A stretch of DNA of 64,000 nucleotides. It comes from Baylisascaris procyonis. Its lineage: Eukaryota > Nematoda > Chromadorea > Rhabditida > Ascarididae. Shown in pieces: positions 44,801 to 56,800 of this stretch. The first letter of the stretch is position 1; the number at the start of each line of letters is the position of its first letter. The notes under the pieces were generated by a model, which made no database searches, was not told where the DNA came from, and saw only the letters and a list, made by a program, of their open reading frames with translations. The translations under genes were made by a program, and so were the position numbers. The stretch is taken from assembly GCA_037389465.1 (NCBI GenBank), contig JAZARR010000187.1, positions 620,001 through 684,000 on the forward strand. Reading direction: 5' to 3'.

Positions 44801-47800
44801 CCTAAGTTCTAAGCCTAAGCCTAAGCCTTAGCCTAATCCTCAACTTAAGCCTAAGCCTAAGCCTAAGCCTAAGCCTAAGCCTTAGTCTAAGCCTAAGCCT
44901 AAGCCTAAGCCTAAGCCTAAGCCTAAGCCTAAGCTTAAGCCTAAGCCTCAGCATAAGCCTAAGCCTAAGCCTAAGCCTAAGCCTAAGCCTAAGCCTAAGC
45001 CTAAGCCTAAGCCTAAGCCTAAGCCTAAGCCTAAGCCTAAGCCTAACCCTAAGTTCTAAGCCTAAGCCTAAGCCTTAGCCTAAACCTAGGCCTAAGCCTA
45101 AGCCTAAGCCTAAGTTTAAGCCTAAGCCTAAGCCTAAGCCTAAGCCTAAGCCTAAGCCTAAGCCTAAGCCTAAGCCTAAGCCTAAGCCTAAGCCTAAGCC
45201 TAAGCCTAAGCCTAAGCCTAAGCCTAAGCCTAAGCCTAAGCCTAAGCCTAAGCCTAAGCCTAAGCCTAAGCCTAAGCCTAAGCCTAAGCCTAAGCCTAAG
45301 CCTAAGCCTAAGCCTAAGCCTAAGCCTAAGCCTAAGCCTAAGCTTAAGCCTAAGCCTAAGCCTAAGCCTAAGCCTAAGCTTAAGCCTAAGCCTAAGCCTA
45401 AGCCTAAGCTTAAGCCTAAGTTTAAGCCTAAGCCTAAGCCTAAGCTAAGCCTAAGCCTAAGCCTAAGCCTTAGCCTAAGCCTCAACTTAAGCTTAAGCCT
45501 AAGCCTAAGCCTAAGCCTAAGTTCTAAGCCTAAGCCTAAGCCTTAGCCTAATCCTCAAGCCTAAGCCTAAGCCTAAGCCTAAGCCTAAGCCTTAGTCTAA
45601 GCCTAAGCCTAAGCCTAAGCCTAAGCCTAAGCTTAAGCCTAAGCCTAAGCCTAAGCCTTAGCCTAAACCTCAACTTAAGCTTAAGCCTAAGCCTAAGCCT
45701 AAGTCTAAGTTCTAGGCCTAAGCCTAAGCCTTAGCCTAATCCTCAACTTAAGCCTAAGCCTAAGCCTAAGCCTAAACCTAAGCCTTAGTCTAAGCCTAAG
45801 CCTAAGCCTAAGCCTAAGCCTAAGCCTAAACCTAAACTTAAGCCTAAGCCTCAGCTTAAGCCTAAGCCTAAGCCTAAGCCTAAGCCCAAGCCTAAGCCTA
45901 AGCCTAAGCCTAAGCCTAAGCCTAAGCCTAAGCCTAAGCCTAAGCCTAACCCTAAGTTCTAAGCCTAAGCCTAAGCCTTAGCCTAAACCTCAACTTAGGC
46001 TTAAGCCTAAGCCTAAGCCTGAGCCTGAGCCTAAGCCTAAGCCTAAGCCTAAGCCTAAGCCTAAGCCTAAGCCTAAGCCTAAGCCTAAGCCTAAGCCTAA
46101 GCCTAAGCCTAAGCCTAAGCCTAAGCCTAAGCTTAAGCCTAAGCCTAAGCCTAAGCCTAAGCCTAAGCCTAAGCCTAAGCCTAAGCCTAAGCCTAAGCCT
46201 AAGCCTAAGCCTAAGCCTAAGCCTAAGCCTAAGCCTAAGCCTAAGCCTAAGCCCAAGCTTAAGCCTAAGCCTAAGCCCAAGCCTAAGCCTAAGCTTAAGC
46301 CTAAGCATAATCCTAAGCTTAAGCTTGAGCCTTAGTGTAAGTTTAAGCCTAAGCCTAAGCCTAAGCTTAAGCCTAAGCGTAAGTTTAAGAAGCCTATGCC
46401 TAAGCCTAAGCCTAATCCTTAGCCTAAGCCTAAGCCTAAGCCTAAGCCTAAGTTCTAGGGCTAAGCCTAAGCCTAAGCCTTAGCCTAAACCTCAGCTTAA
46501 GCCCAAGCCTAAGCCTATGCCTAAGCCTAAGCTCAAGCCTAAGCGTAAGTTTAAGCCTAAGCCTAAGCCTAAGCCTAAGCCTAACCTTAAGCCTAAGCCT
46601 AAGCCTAAGCCTAAGCCTAAGCCTAAGCCTAAGCCTAAGCCTAAGCTAAGCCTAAGCCTAATCCTAAGCTTAAGCTTGAGCCTTAGTGTAAGTTTAAGCC
46701 TAAGCCTAAGCCTAAGCCTAAGCCTAAGCTTAAGCCTAAGCGTAAGTTTAAGCCGAAGCCTGACCCTATGCCTAAGCCTAAGCCTAATCCTTAGCCTAAG
46801 CCTAAACCTAAGCCTTAGCCTAAACCTCAACTTAAGCCCAAGCCTAAGCCTGAACCTAAGCCTAAGCCTAAGCTTAAACCTAAGCCTAAGCCTAAGCCTA
46901 AGCTTAAGCCTTAGCCTAAACCTCAACTTAAGCTTAAGCCTAAGCCTAAGCCTAAGTCTAAGTTCTAGGCCTAAGCCTAAGCCTTAGCCTAATCCTCAAC
47001 TTAAGCCTAAGCCTAAGCCTAAGCCTAAGCCTAAGCCTAAGCCTAAGCCTAAGCCTAAGCCTAAGCCTAAGCCTAAGCCTAAGCCTAAGCCTAAGCCTAA
47101 GCCTAAGCCTAAGCCTAAGCCTAAGCCTAAGCCTAAGCCTAAGCTTAAGCCTAAGTTTAAGCCTAAGCCTATGCCTAAGCCTATGCCTAAGCCTAAGCCT
47201 AAGCCTTAGCCTAAGCCTAAGCCTAAACCTAAGCCTAAGCCTGAGCCAAACCCTAAGTTCTAAGCCTGAGCCTAAGCCTTAGCCTAAACCTCAATTTAAG
47301 CTTAAGCCTAAGCCTAAGCCTAAGCCTGAGCTTAAGCCTAAGCCTAAGCCTAAGCCTAAGCCTAAGCCTAAGCCTAAGCCTAAGCCTAAGCCTAAGCCTA
47401 AGCCTAAGCCTAAGTTTAAGCCTAAGCCTAAGCCTAAGCCTAAGCCTAAGCCTAAGCCTAAGCCTAAGCCTAAGCCTAAGCCTAAGCCTAAGCCTAAGCC
47501 TAAGCCTAAGCCTAAGCCTAAGCCTAAGCCTAAGCCTGAGCCTGAGCCTAAGCCTAAGCCTAAGCCTAAGCCTAAGTTTAAGCCTAAGCCTAAGTTTAAG
47601 CCTAAGCCTATGCCTAAGCCTAAGCCTAATCCTTAGCCTCAGCCTAAGCCTAAGCCTAAGTTCTAGGACTAAGCCTAAGCCTAAGCCTTAGCCTAAACCT
47701 CAACTTAAGCCCAAGCCTAAGCCTAAGCCTAAGCCTTATCCTAAGCTTAAACCTAAGCCTAAGCCTAAGCCTAAGCTTAAGCCTAAGCGTAAGTTTAAGC

Positions 47801-50800
47801 CTAAGCCTAAGCCTAAGCCTAACCCTAAGTTCTAAGCCTAACCCTAAGCCTTAGCCTTAACCTCAACTTAAGCCTAAGCCTAAGCCTAAGCCTAAGCCTG
47901 AGCCTAAGTTTAAGCCTAAGCCTATGCCTAAGCCTAAGTTTAAGCCTAAGCCTAAGCCTAAGCCTAAGCCTAAGCCTAATCCTTAGCCTAAGCCTAACCC
48001 TAAGCCTAAGCCTAAGCCTAAGTTCTAGGGCTAAGCCTAAGCCTAAGCCTTAGCCTAAACCTCAACTTAAGCCCAATCCTAAGCCTGAGCCTAAGCCTAA
48101 GCCTAAGCTTAAACCTAAGCCTAAGCCTAAGCCTAAGCTTAAGCCTAAGCGTAAGTTTAAGCCTAAGCCTAAGCCTAAGCCCAAGCCTTAGCCTAAACCT
48201 CAACTTAGGCTTAAGCCTAAGCCTAAGCCTAAGTCTAAGTTCTAGGCCTAAACCTAAGCCTTAGCCTAATCCTCAACTTAAGCCTAAGCCTAAGCCTAAG
48301 CCTAAACCTAAGCCTAAGCCTAAGCCTAAGCCTAAGCCCAAGCCTAAGCCTAAGCCTAAGCTTAAACCTAAGCCCAAGCCTAAGCCTAAGCTTAAGCCTA
48401 AGCCTAAGTTTAAGCCTGAGCCTATGCCTAAGCCTAAGCCTAAGCCTTAGCTTAAGCCTAAGCTTAAGCCTAAGCCTATGTTTAAGCCTAAGCCTAAGCC
48501 TAAGCCTAAGCCTAAGCCTAAGCCTAAGCCTAAGCCCAAGCCTAAGCCTAAGCTTAAGCCTAAGCATAATCCTAAGCTTAAGCTTGAGCCTTAGTGTAAG
48601 TTTAAGCCTAAGCCTAAGCCTAAGCCTAAGCCTAAGCCTAAGCCTAAGTCTAAGCCTAAGCCTGACCCTATGCCTAAGCCTAAGCCTAATCCTTAGCCTA
48701 AGCCTAAACCTAAGCCTTAGCCTAAACCTCAACTTAAGCCCAAGCCTAAGCCTGAACCTAAGCCTAAGCCTAAGCTTAAACCTAAGCCTAAGCCTAAGCC
48801 TAAGCTTAAGCCTTAGCCTAAACCTCAACTTAAGCTTAAGCCTAAGCCTAAGCCTAAGTCTAAGTTCTAGGCCTAAGCCTAAGCCTTAGCCTAATCCTCA
48901 ACTTAAGCCTAAGCCTAAGCCTAAGCCTAAGCCTAAGCCTAAGCCTAAGCCTAAGCCTAAGCCTAAGCCTAAGCCTAAGCCTAAGCCTAAGCCTAAGCCT
49001 TAGCCTAAGCCTAAGCCTAAGCCTAAGCCTAACCCTAAGCCTAAGCCTAAGCTTAAGCCTAAGTTTAAGCCTAAGCCTATGCCTAAGCCTATGCCTAAGC
49101 CTAAGCCTAAGCCTTAGCCCTAAGCCTAAGCCTAAACCTAAGCCTAAGCCTGAGCCAAACCCTAAGTTCTAAGCCTGAGCCTAAGCCTTAGCCTAAACCT
49201 CAATTTAAGCTTAAGCCTAAGCCTAAGCCTAAGCCTGAGCTTAAGCCTAAGCCTAAGCCTAAGCCTAAGCCTAAGCCTAAGCCTAAGCCTAAGCCTAAGC
49301 CTAAGCCTAAGCCTAAGCCTAAGCCTAAGCCTAAGCCTAAGCCTAAGCCTAAGCCTAAGCCTAAGCCTAAGCCTAAGCCTAAGCCTAAGCCTAAGCCTAA
49401 GCCTAAGCCTAAGCCTAAGCCTAAGCCTAAGCCTAAGCCTAAGCCTAAGCCTAAGCCTAAGCCTAAGCCTAAGCCTAAGTTTAAGCCTAAGCCTAAGTTT
49501 AAGCCTAAGCCTAAGCCTAAGCCTAAGCCTAATCCTTAGCCTAAGCCTAAGCCTAAGCCTAAGTTCTAGGACTAAGCCTAAGCCTAAGCCTTAGCCTAAA
49601 CCTCAACTTAAGCCTAAGCCTAAGCCTAAGCCTAAGCCTTAGCCTAAGCCTAAGCCTAAGCCTAAGCCTAAGCCTAAGCCTAAGCCTAAGCCTAAGCCTA
49701 AGCCTAAGCCTAAGCCTAAGCCTAAGCCTAAGTTCTAAGCCTAAGCCTAAGCCTTAGCCTTAACCTCAACTTAAGCCTAAGCCTAAGCCTAAGCCTAAGC
49801 CTAAGCCTAAGTTTAAGCCTAAGCCTAAGCCTAAGCCTAAGTTTAAGCCTAAGCCTAAGCCTAAGCCTAAGCCTAAGCCTAAGCCTTAGCCTAAGCCTAA
49901 GCCTAAGCCTAAGCCTAAGCCTAAGTTCTAAGCCTAAGCCTAAGCCTAAGCCTTAGCCTAAGCCTCAACTTAAGCCCAAGCCTAAGCCTAAGCCTAAGCC
50001 TAAGCCTAAGCCTAAGCCTAAGCCTAAGCCTAAGCCTAAGCCTAAGCCTAAGTTTAAGCCTAAGCCTAAGCCTAAGCCTAAGCCTTAGCCTAAGCCTCAA
50101 CTTAGGCTTAAGCCTAAGCCTAAGCCTAAGCTAAGTTCTAAGCCTAAGCCTAAGCCTTAGCCTAATCCTCAACTTAAGCCTAAGCCTAAGCCTAAGCCTA
50201 AACCTAAGCCTAAGCCTAAGCCTAAGCCTAAGCCCAAGCCTAAGCCTAAGCCTAAGCTTAAACCTAAGCCCAAGCCTAAGCCTAAGCTTAAGCCTAAGCC
50301 TAAGTTTAAGCCTGAGCCTATGCCTAAGCCTAAGCCTAAGCCTTAGCTTAAGCCTAAGCTTAAGCCTAAGCCTAAGCCTAAGCCTAAGCCTAAGCCTAAG
50401 CCTAAGCCTAAGCCTAAGCCTAAGCCTAAGCCTAAGCCTAAGCTTAAGCCTAAGCCTAAACCTAAGCTTAAGCCTAAGCCTTAGTGTAAGTTTAAGCCTA
50501 AGCCTAAGCCTAAGCCTAAGCCTAAGCTTAAGCCTAAGCCTAAGTTTAAGCCTAAGCCTAAGCCTAAGCCTAAGCCTAAGCCTAATCCTAGCCTAAGCCT
50601 AAACCTAAGCCTTAGCCTAAACCTCAACTTAAGCCTAAGCCTAAGCCTGAACCTAAGCCTAAGCCTAAGCTTAAGCCTAAGCCTAAGCCTAAGCCTAAGC
50701 CTAAGCCTAAGCCTAAACCTCAACTTAAGCCTAAGCCTAAGCCTAAGCCTAAGTTCTAAGCCTAAGCCTAAGCCTTAGCCTAAGCCTCAACTTAGCCTAA

Positions 50801-53800
50801 GCCTAAGCCTAAGCCTAAGCCTAAGCCTAAGCCTAAGCCTAAGCCTAAGCCTAAGCCTAAGCCTAAGCCTAAGCCTAAGCCTAAGCCCTAAGCCTAAGCC
50901 AAGCCTAAGCCTAAGCCTAAGCCTAAGCCTAAGCCTAAGCCTAAGCCTAAGCCTAAGCCTAAGCTTAAGCCTAAGTTTAAGCCTAAGCCTATGCCTAAGC
51001 CTATGTCTAAGCCTAAGCCTAAGCCTTATCCCCTAGCCTAAGCCTAAACCTAAGCCTAAGCCTGAGCCAAGCCCTAAGTTCTAAGCCTGAGGCTAAGCCT
51101 TAGCCTAAACCTCAATTTAAGCTTAAGCCTAAGCCTAGGCCTAAGCCTGAGCTTAAGCCTAAGCCTAAGCCTAAGCCTAAGCCTAAGCCTAAGCCTAAGC
51201 CTAAGCCTAAGTTTAAGCCTAAGCCTAAGCCTAAGCCTAAGCCTTAGCCTAAGCCTAAGCCTAAGCCTAAGCCTAAGCCTAAGCCTAAGCCTAAGCTTAA
51301 GCCTAAGCGTAAGTTTAAGCCTAAGCCTAAGCCTAAGCCTAAGCCTAAGCTTAAGCCTAAGCCTAAGTTTAAGCCTAAGCCTAAGCCTAAGCCTAAGCCT
51401 AAGCCTAAGCCTAAGCCTAAGCCTAAGCCTAAGCCTAAGCCTAAGCCTAAGCCTAAGCCTAAGCCTAAGCCTAAGCCTAAGCCTAAGCCTAAGCCTAAGC
51501 CTAAGCCTAAGCCTAAGCCTAAGCCTAAGCCTTAGCCTAAGCCAAGTTCTAAGCCTAAGCCTAAGCCTAAGCTTAAGCCTAAGCCTAAGCCTAAGCCTAA
51601 GCCTAAGCCTAAGCCTAAGCCTAAGCCTAAGCCTAAGCCTAAGCCTAAGCCTAAGCCTAAGCCTAAGCCTAAGCCTAAGCCTAACCCTAAGTTCTAAGCC
51701 TAAGCCTAAGCCTTAGCCTTAATCTCAACTTGAACCTAAGCCTAAGCCTAAGCCTAAGCCTAAGCTTAAGCCTAAGCCTAAGCCTAAGCTTGAGCCTATG
51801 CCTAAGCTTAAGCCTAAGCCTAAGCCTAACCTTAAGCCTAAGCCTAAGCCTAAGCCTAAGCCTAAGCCTAAGTCTAAGCCTTAGCCTAAACCTCAGCTTA
51901 AGCATAAGCCTAAGCCTAAGCCTAAGCCTAAGCCTAAGCCTAAGCCTAAGCCTAAGCCTAAGCCTAAGCCTAAGCCTAAGTTCTAAGCCTAAGCCTAAGC
52001 CTTAGCCTAAGCCTCAACTAAGCTTAAGCCTAAGCCTAAGCCTGAGCCTAAGCCTAAGCCTAAGCCTAAGCCTAAGCCTAAGCCTAAGCTTAAGCCTAAG
52101 CCTAAGCCTAAGCCTAAGCCTAAGCCTAAGCCTAAGCCTAAGCCTAAGCCTAAGTTCTAAGCCTAAGCCTAAGCCTAAGCCTAAGCCTAAGCCTAAGCCT
52201 AAGCCTAAGCCTAAGCCTAAGCCTAAGCCTAAGCCTAAGCCTAAGCCTAAGCCTAAGCCTAAGCCTAAGCCTAAGCCTAAGCCTAAGCCTAAGCCTAAGC
52301 CTAAGCCTAAGCCTAAGCCTAAGCCTAAGCTTAAGCTTAAGCCTAAGTTTAAGCCTAAGCCTAAGCCTAAGCCTAAGCCTAATCCTTAGCCTAAGCCTAA
52401 GCCTAAGCCTAAGCCTAAGTTCTAGGCTAAGCCTAAGCCTAAGCCTTAGCCTAGACCTCAGCTTAAGCCCAAGCCTAAGCCTAAGCCTAAGCCTAAGCCT
52501 AAGCTTAAGCCTAAGCCTAAGCCTAAGCTCAAGCCTAAGCGTAAGTTTAAGCCTAAGCCTAAGCCTAAGCCTAAGCCTAAGCTTAAGCCTAAGCCTAAGT
52601 TTAAGCCTAAGCCTAAGCCTAAGCCTAAGCCTAAGCCTAAGCCTAAGCCTAAGCTTAAGCCTAAGCCTAAGCCTAAGCCTAAGCTTAAGCCTAAGCCTAA
52701 GCCTAAGCCTAAGCCTAAGCCTAAGCCTAAGCCTAAGCTTAAGCCTAAGCCTAAGTTTAAGCCTAAGCCTAACCCTAAGCCTAAGCCTAAGCCTAATCCT
52801 TAGCCTAAGCCTAAGCCTAAGCCTTAGCCTAAACCTCAACTTAAGCCCAAGCCTAAGCCTGAACCTAAGCCTAAGCCTAAGCTTAAACCTAAGCCTAAGC
52901 CTAAGCCTAAGCTTAAGCCTAAGCCTAAACCTCAACCTAAGCCTAAGCCTAAGCCTAAGCCTAAGCCTAAGTTCTAGGCCTAAGCCTAAGCCTAAGCCTA
53001 ATCCTAACTTAAGCCTAAGCCTAAGCCTGAGCCTAATCCTAAGCCTAAGCCTAAGCCTAAGCCTAAGCCTAAGCCTAAGCCTAAGCCTAAGCCTAAGCCT
53101 AAGCCTAAGCCTAAGCCTAAGCCTAAGCCTTAGCCTAAGCCTAAGCCTAAGCCTAAGCCTAAGCCTAAGCCTAAGCCTGAGCCTAACCCTAAGTTCTAAG
53201 CCTGAGCCTAAGCCTTAGCCTAAGCCTAAGCTTAAGCCTAAGCCTAAGCCTAAGCCTAAGCCTAAGCCTAAGCCTAAGCCTAAGCCTAAGCCTAAGCCTA
53301 AGCCTAAGCCTAAGCCTAAGCCTAAGCCTAAGCCTAAGCCTAAGCCTAAGCCTAAGCCTAAGCCTAAGCCTAAGCCTAAGCCTAAGCCTAAGCCTAAGCC
53401 TAAGCCTAAGCCTAAGCCTAAGCCTAAGCCTAAGCCTAAGCCTAAGCCTAAGCCTAAGCCTAAGCCTAAGCCTAAGCCTAAGCCTAAGCCTAAGCCTAAG
53501 CCTAAGCCTAAGCCTAAGCCTAAGCCTAAGCCTAAGCCTAAGTTAAGCCTAAGCCTAAGCCTAAGCCTAAGCCTAAGCCTTAGCCTAAACCTCAACTTAA
53601 GCTTAAGCCTAAGCCTAAGCCTAAGTCTAAGTTCTAGGCCTAAGCCTAAGCCTTAGCCTAATCCTCAACTTAAGCCTAAGCCTAAGCCTAAGCCTAAGCC
53701 TAAGCCTAAGCCTAAGCCTAAGCCTAAGCCTAAGCCTAAGCCTAAGCCTAAGCCTAAGCCTAAGCCTAAGCCTAAGCCTAAGCCTAAGCCTAAGCCTAAG

Positions 53801-56800
53801 CCTAAGCCTAAGCCTAAGCCTAAGCCTAAGCCTAAGCCTAAGCCTAAGCCTAAGCCTAAGCCTAAGCCTAAGCCTAAGCCTAAGCCTAAGCCTAAGCCTA
53901 AACCTCAACTTAAGCCTAAGCCTAAGCCTAAGCCTAAGCCTGAGCCTAAGCCTAAGCCTAAGCCTAAGCCTAAGCCTAAGCCTAAGCCTAAGCCTAAGCC
54001 TAAGCCTAAGCCTAAGCCTAAGCCTAAGCCTAAGCCTAAGCCTAAGCCTAAGCCTAAGCCTAAGCCTAAGCCTAAGCCTAAGCCTAAGCCTAAGCCTAAG
54101 CCTAAGCCTAAGCCTAAGCCTAAGCCTAAGCCTAAGCCTAAGCCTAAGCCTAAGCCTAAGCCTAAGCCTAAGCCTAAGCCTAAGCCTAAGCCTAAGCCTA
54201 AGCCTAAGCCTAAGCCTAAGCCTAAGCCTAAGCCTAAGCCTAAGCCTAAGCCTAAGCCTAAGCCTAAGCCTAAGCCTAAGCCTAAGCCTAAGCCTAAGCC
54301 TAAGCCTAAGCCTAAGCCTAAGCCTAAGCCTAAGCCTAAGCCTAAGCCTAAGCCTAAGCCTAAGCCTAAGCTTAAGCCTAAGCCTTAAAGCCTAAGCCTA
54401 AGCCTAAGCCTAAGCTTAAGCCTAAGCCTAAGCCTAAGCCTAAGCCTAAGCCTAAGCCTAAGCCTTAGCCTAAGCCTAAGCCTAAGCCTAAGCCTAAGTT
54501 CTAAGCCTAAGCCTAAGCCTAAGCCTTAGCCTAACCTAAGCTTAAGCCTAAGCCTAAGCCTAAGCCTAAGCCTAAGCTAAGCCTAAGCCTAAGCCTAAGC
54601 CTAAGCCTAAGCCTAAGCCTAAGCCTAAGCCTAAGCCTAAGCCTAAGCCTAAGCCTAAGCCTAAGCCTAAGCCTAAGCCTAAGCCTAAGCCTAAGCCTAA
54701 GCCTAAGCCTAAGCCTAAGCCTAAGCCTAAGCCTAAGCTTAAGCCTGAGCCTAAGCCTAAGCCTAAGCCTAAGCCTAAGCCTAAGCCTAAGCCTAAGCTT
54801 AAGCCTAAGCGTAAGTTTAAGCCTAAGCCTAAGCCTGAGCCTAAGCCTAAGCTTAAGCCTTAGCCTAAGCCTAAGCCTAAGCCTAAGCCTAAACCTCAAC
54901 TTAAGCCTAAGCCTAAGCCTGAACCTAAGCCTAAGCCTAAGCCTAAGCCTAAGCCTAAGCCTAAGCCTAAGCCTAAGCCTTAGCCTAAGCCTCAAGCCTA
55001 AGCTTAAGCCTAAGCCTAAGCCTAAGCCTAAGTTCTAAGCCTAAGCCTAAGCCTTAGCCTAAACCTCAACTTAAGCCTAAGCCTAAGCCTAAGCCTAAGC
55101 CTAAGCCTAAGCCTAAGCCTAAGCCTAAGCCTAAGCCTAAGCCTAAGCCTAAGCCTAAGCCTAAGCCTAAGCCTAAGCCTAAGCCTAAGCCTAAGCCTAA
55201 GCCTAAGCCTAAGCCTAAGCTTAAGCCTAAGTTTAAGCCTAAGCCTAAGCCTAAGCCTAAGCCTAAGCCTAAGCCTAAGCCTTAGCCTAAGCCTAAGCCT
55301 AAGCCTAAGCCTAAGCCTAAGCCTAACCCTAAGCCTAAGCCTAAGCCTAAGCCTTAGCCTAAACCTCAATTTAAGCCTAAGCCTAAGCCTAAGCCTAAGC
55401 CTAAGCTTAAGCCTAAGCCTAAGCCTAAGCCTAAGCCTAAGCCTAAGCCTAAGCCTAAGCCTAAGCCTAAGCCTAAGCCTAAGCCTAAGCCTAAGCCTAA
55501 GCCTAAGCCTAAGCCTAAGCCTAAGCCTAAGCCTAAGCCTAAGCCTAAGCCTAAGCCTAAGCCTAAGCCTAAGCCTAAGCCTAAGCCTAAGCCTAAGCCT
55601 AAGCCTAAGCCTAAGCCTAAGCCTAAGCCTAAGCCTAAGCCTAAGCCTAAGCCTAAGCCTAAGCCTAAGCCTAAGCCTAAGCCTAAGCCTAAGCCTAAGC
55701 CTAAGCCTAAGCCTAAGCCTAAGCCTAAGCCTAAGCCTAAGCCTAAGCCTTAGCCTAAGCCTAACCTAAGCCTAAGCCTAAGCCTAAGCCTAAGCCTAAG
55801 CCTAAGCCTAAGCCTAAGCCTAAGCCTAAGCCTAAGCTTAAGCCTAAGCCTAAGCCTAAGCCTAAGCCTAAGCCTAAGCCTAAGCCTAAGCTTAAGCCTA
55901 AGCCTAAGCCTAAGCCTAAGCCTAAGCCTAAGCCTAAGCCTAAGCCTAAGCCTAAGCCTAAGCCTAAGCCTAAGCCTAAGCCTAAGCCTAAGCCTAAGCC
56001 TAAGCCTAAGCCTAAGCCTAAGCCTAAGCCTAAGCCTAAGCCTAAGCCTAAGCCTAAGCCTAAGCTTAAGCCTAAGCCTAAGCCTAAGCCTAAGCCTAAG
56101 CCTAAGCCTAAGCCTAAGCCTAAGCCTAAGCCTAAGCCTAAGCCTAAGCCTAAGCCTAAGCCTAAGCCTAAGCCTAAGCCTAAGCCTAAGCCTCCTAAGC
56201 CTAAGCCTAAGCCTAAGCCTAAGCCTAAGCCTAAGCCTAAGCCTAAGCCTAAGCCTAAGCCTAAGCCTAAGCCTAAGCCTAAGCCTAAGCCTAAGCCTAA
56301 GCCTAAGCCTAAGCCTAAGCCTAAGCCTAAGCTTAAGCCTAAGCCTAAGCCTAAGCCTAAGCCTAAGCCTAAGCCTAAGCCTAAGCCTAAGCCTAAGCCT
56401 AAGCTAAGCCTAAGCCTAAGCCTAAGCCTAAGCCTAAGCCTAAGCCTAAGCCTAAGCCTAAGCCTAAGCCTAAGCCTAAGCCTAAGCCTAAGCTTAAGCC
56501 TAAGCCTAAGCTTAAGCCTAAGCCTAAGCCTAAGCCTAAGCCTAAGCCTAAGCCTAAGCCTAAGCCTAAGCCTAAGCCTAAGCCTAAGCCTAAGCCTAAG
56601 CCTAAGCCTAAGCCTAAGCCTAAGCCTAAGCCTAAGCCTAAGCCTAAGCCTAAGCCTAAGCCTAAGCCTAAGCCTAAGCCTAAGCCTAAGCCTAAGCCTA
56701 AGCCTAAGCCTAAGCCTAAGCCTAAGCCTAAGCCTAAGCCTAAGCCTAAGCCTAAGCCTAAGCCTAAGCCTAAGCCTAAGCCTAAGCCTAAGCCTAAGCC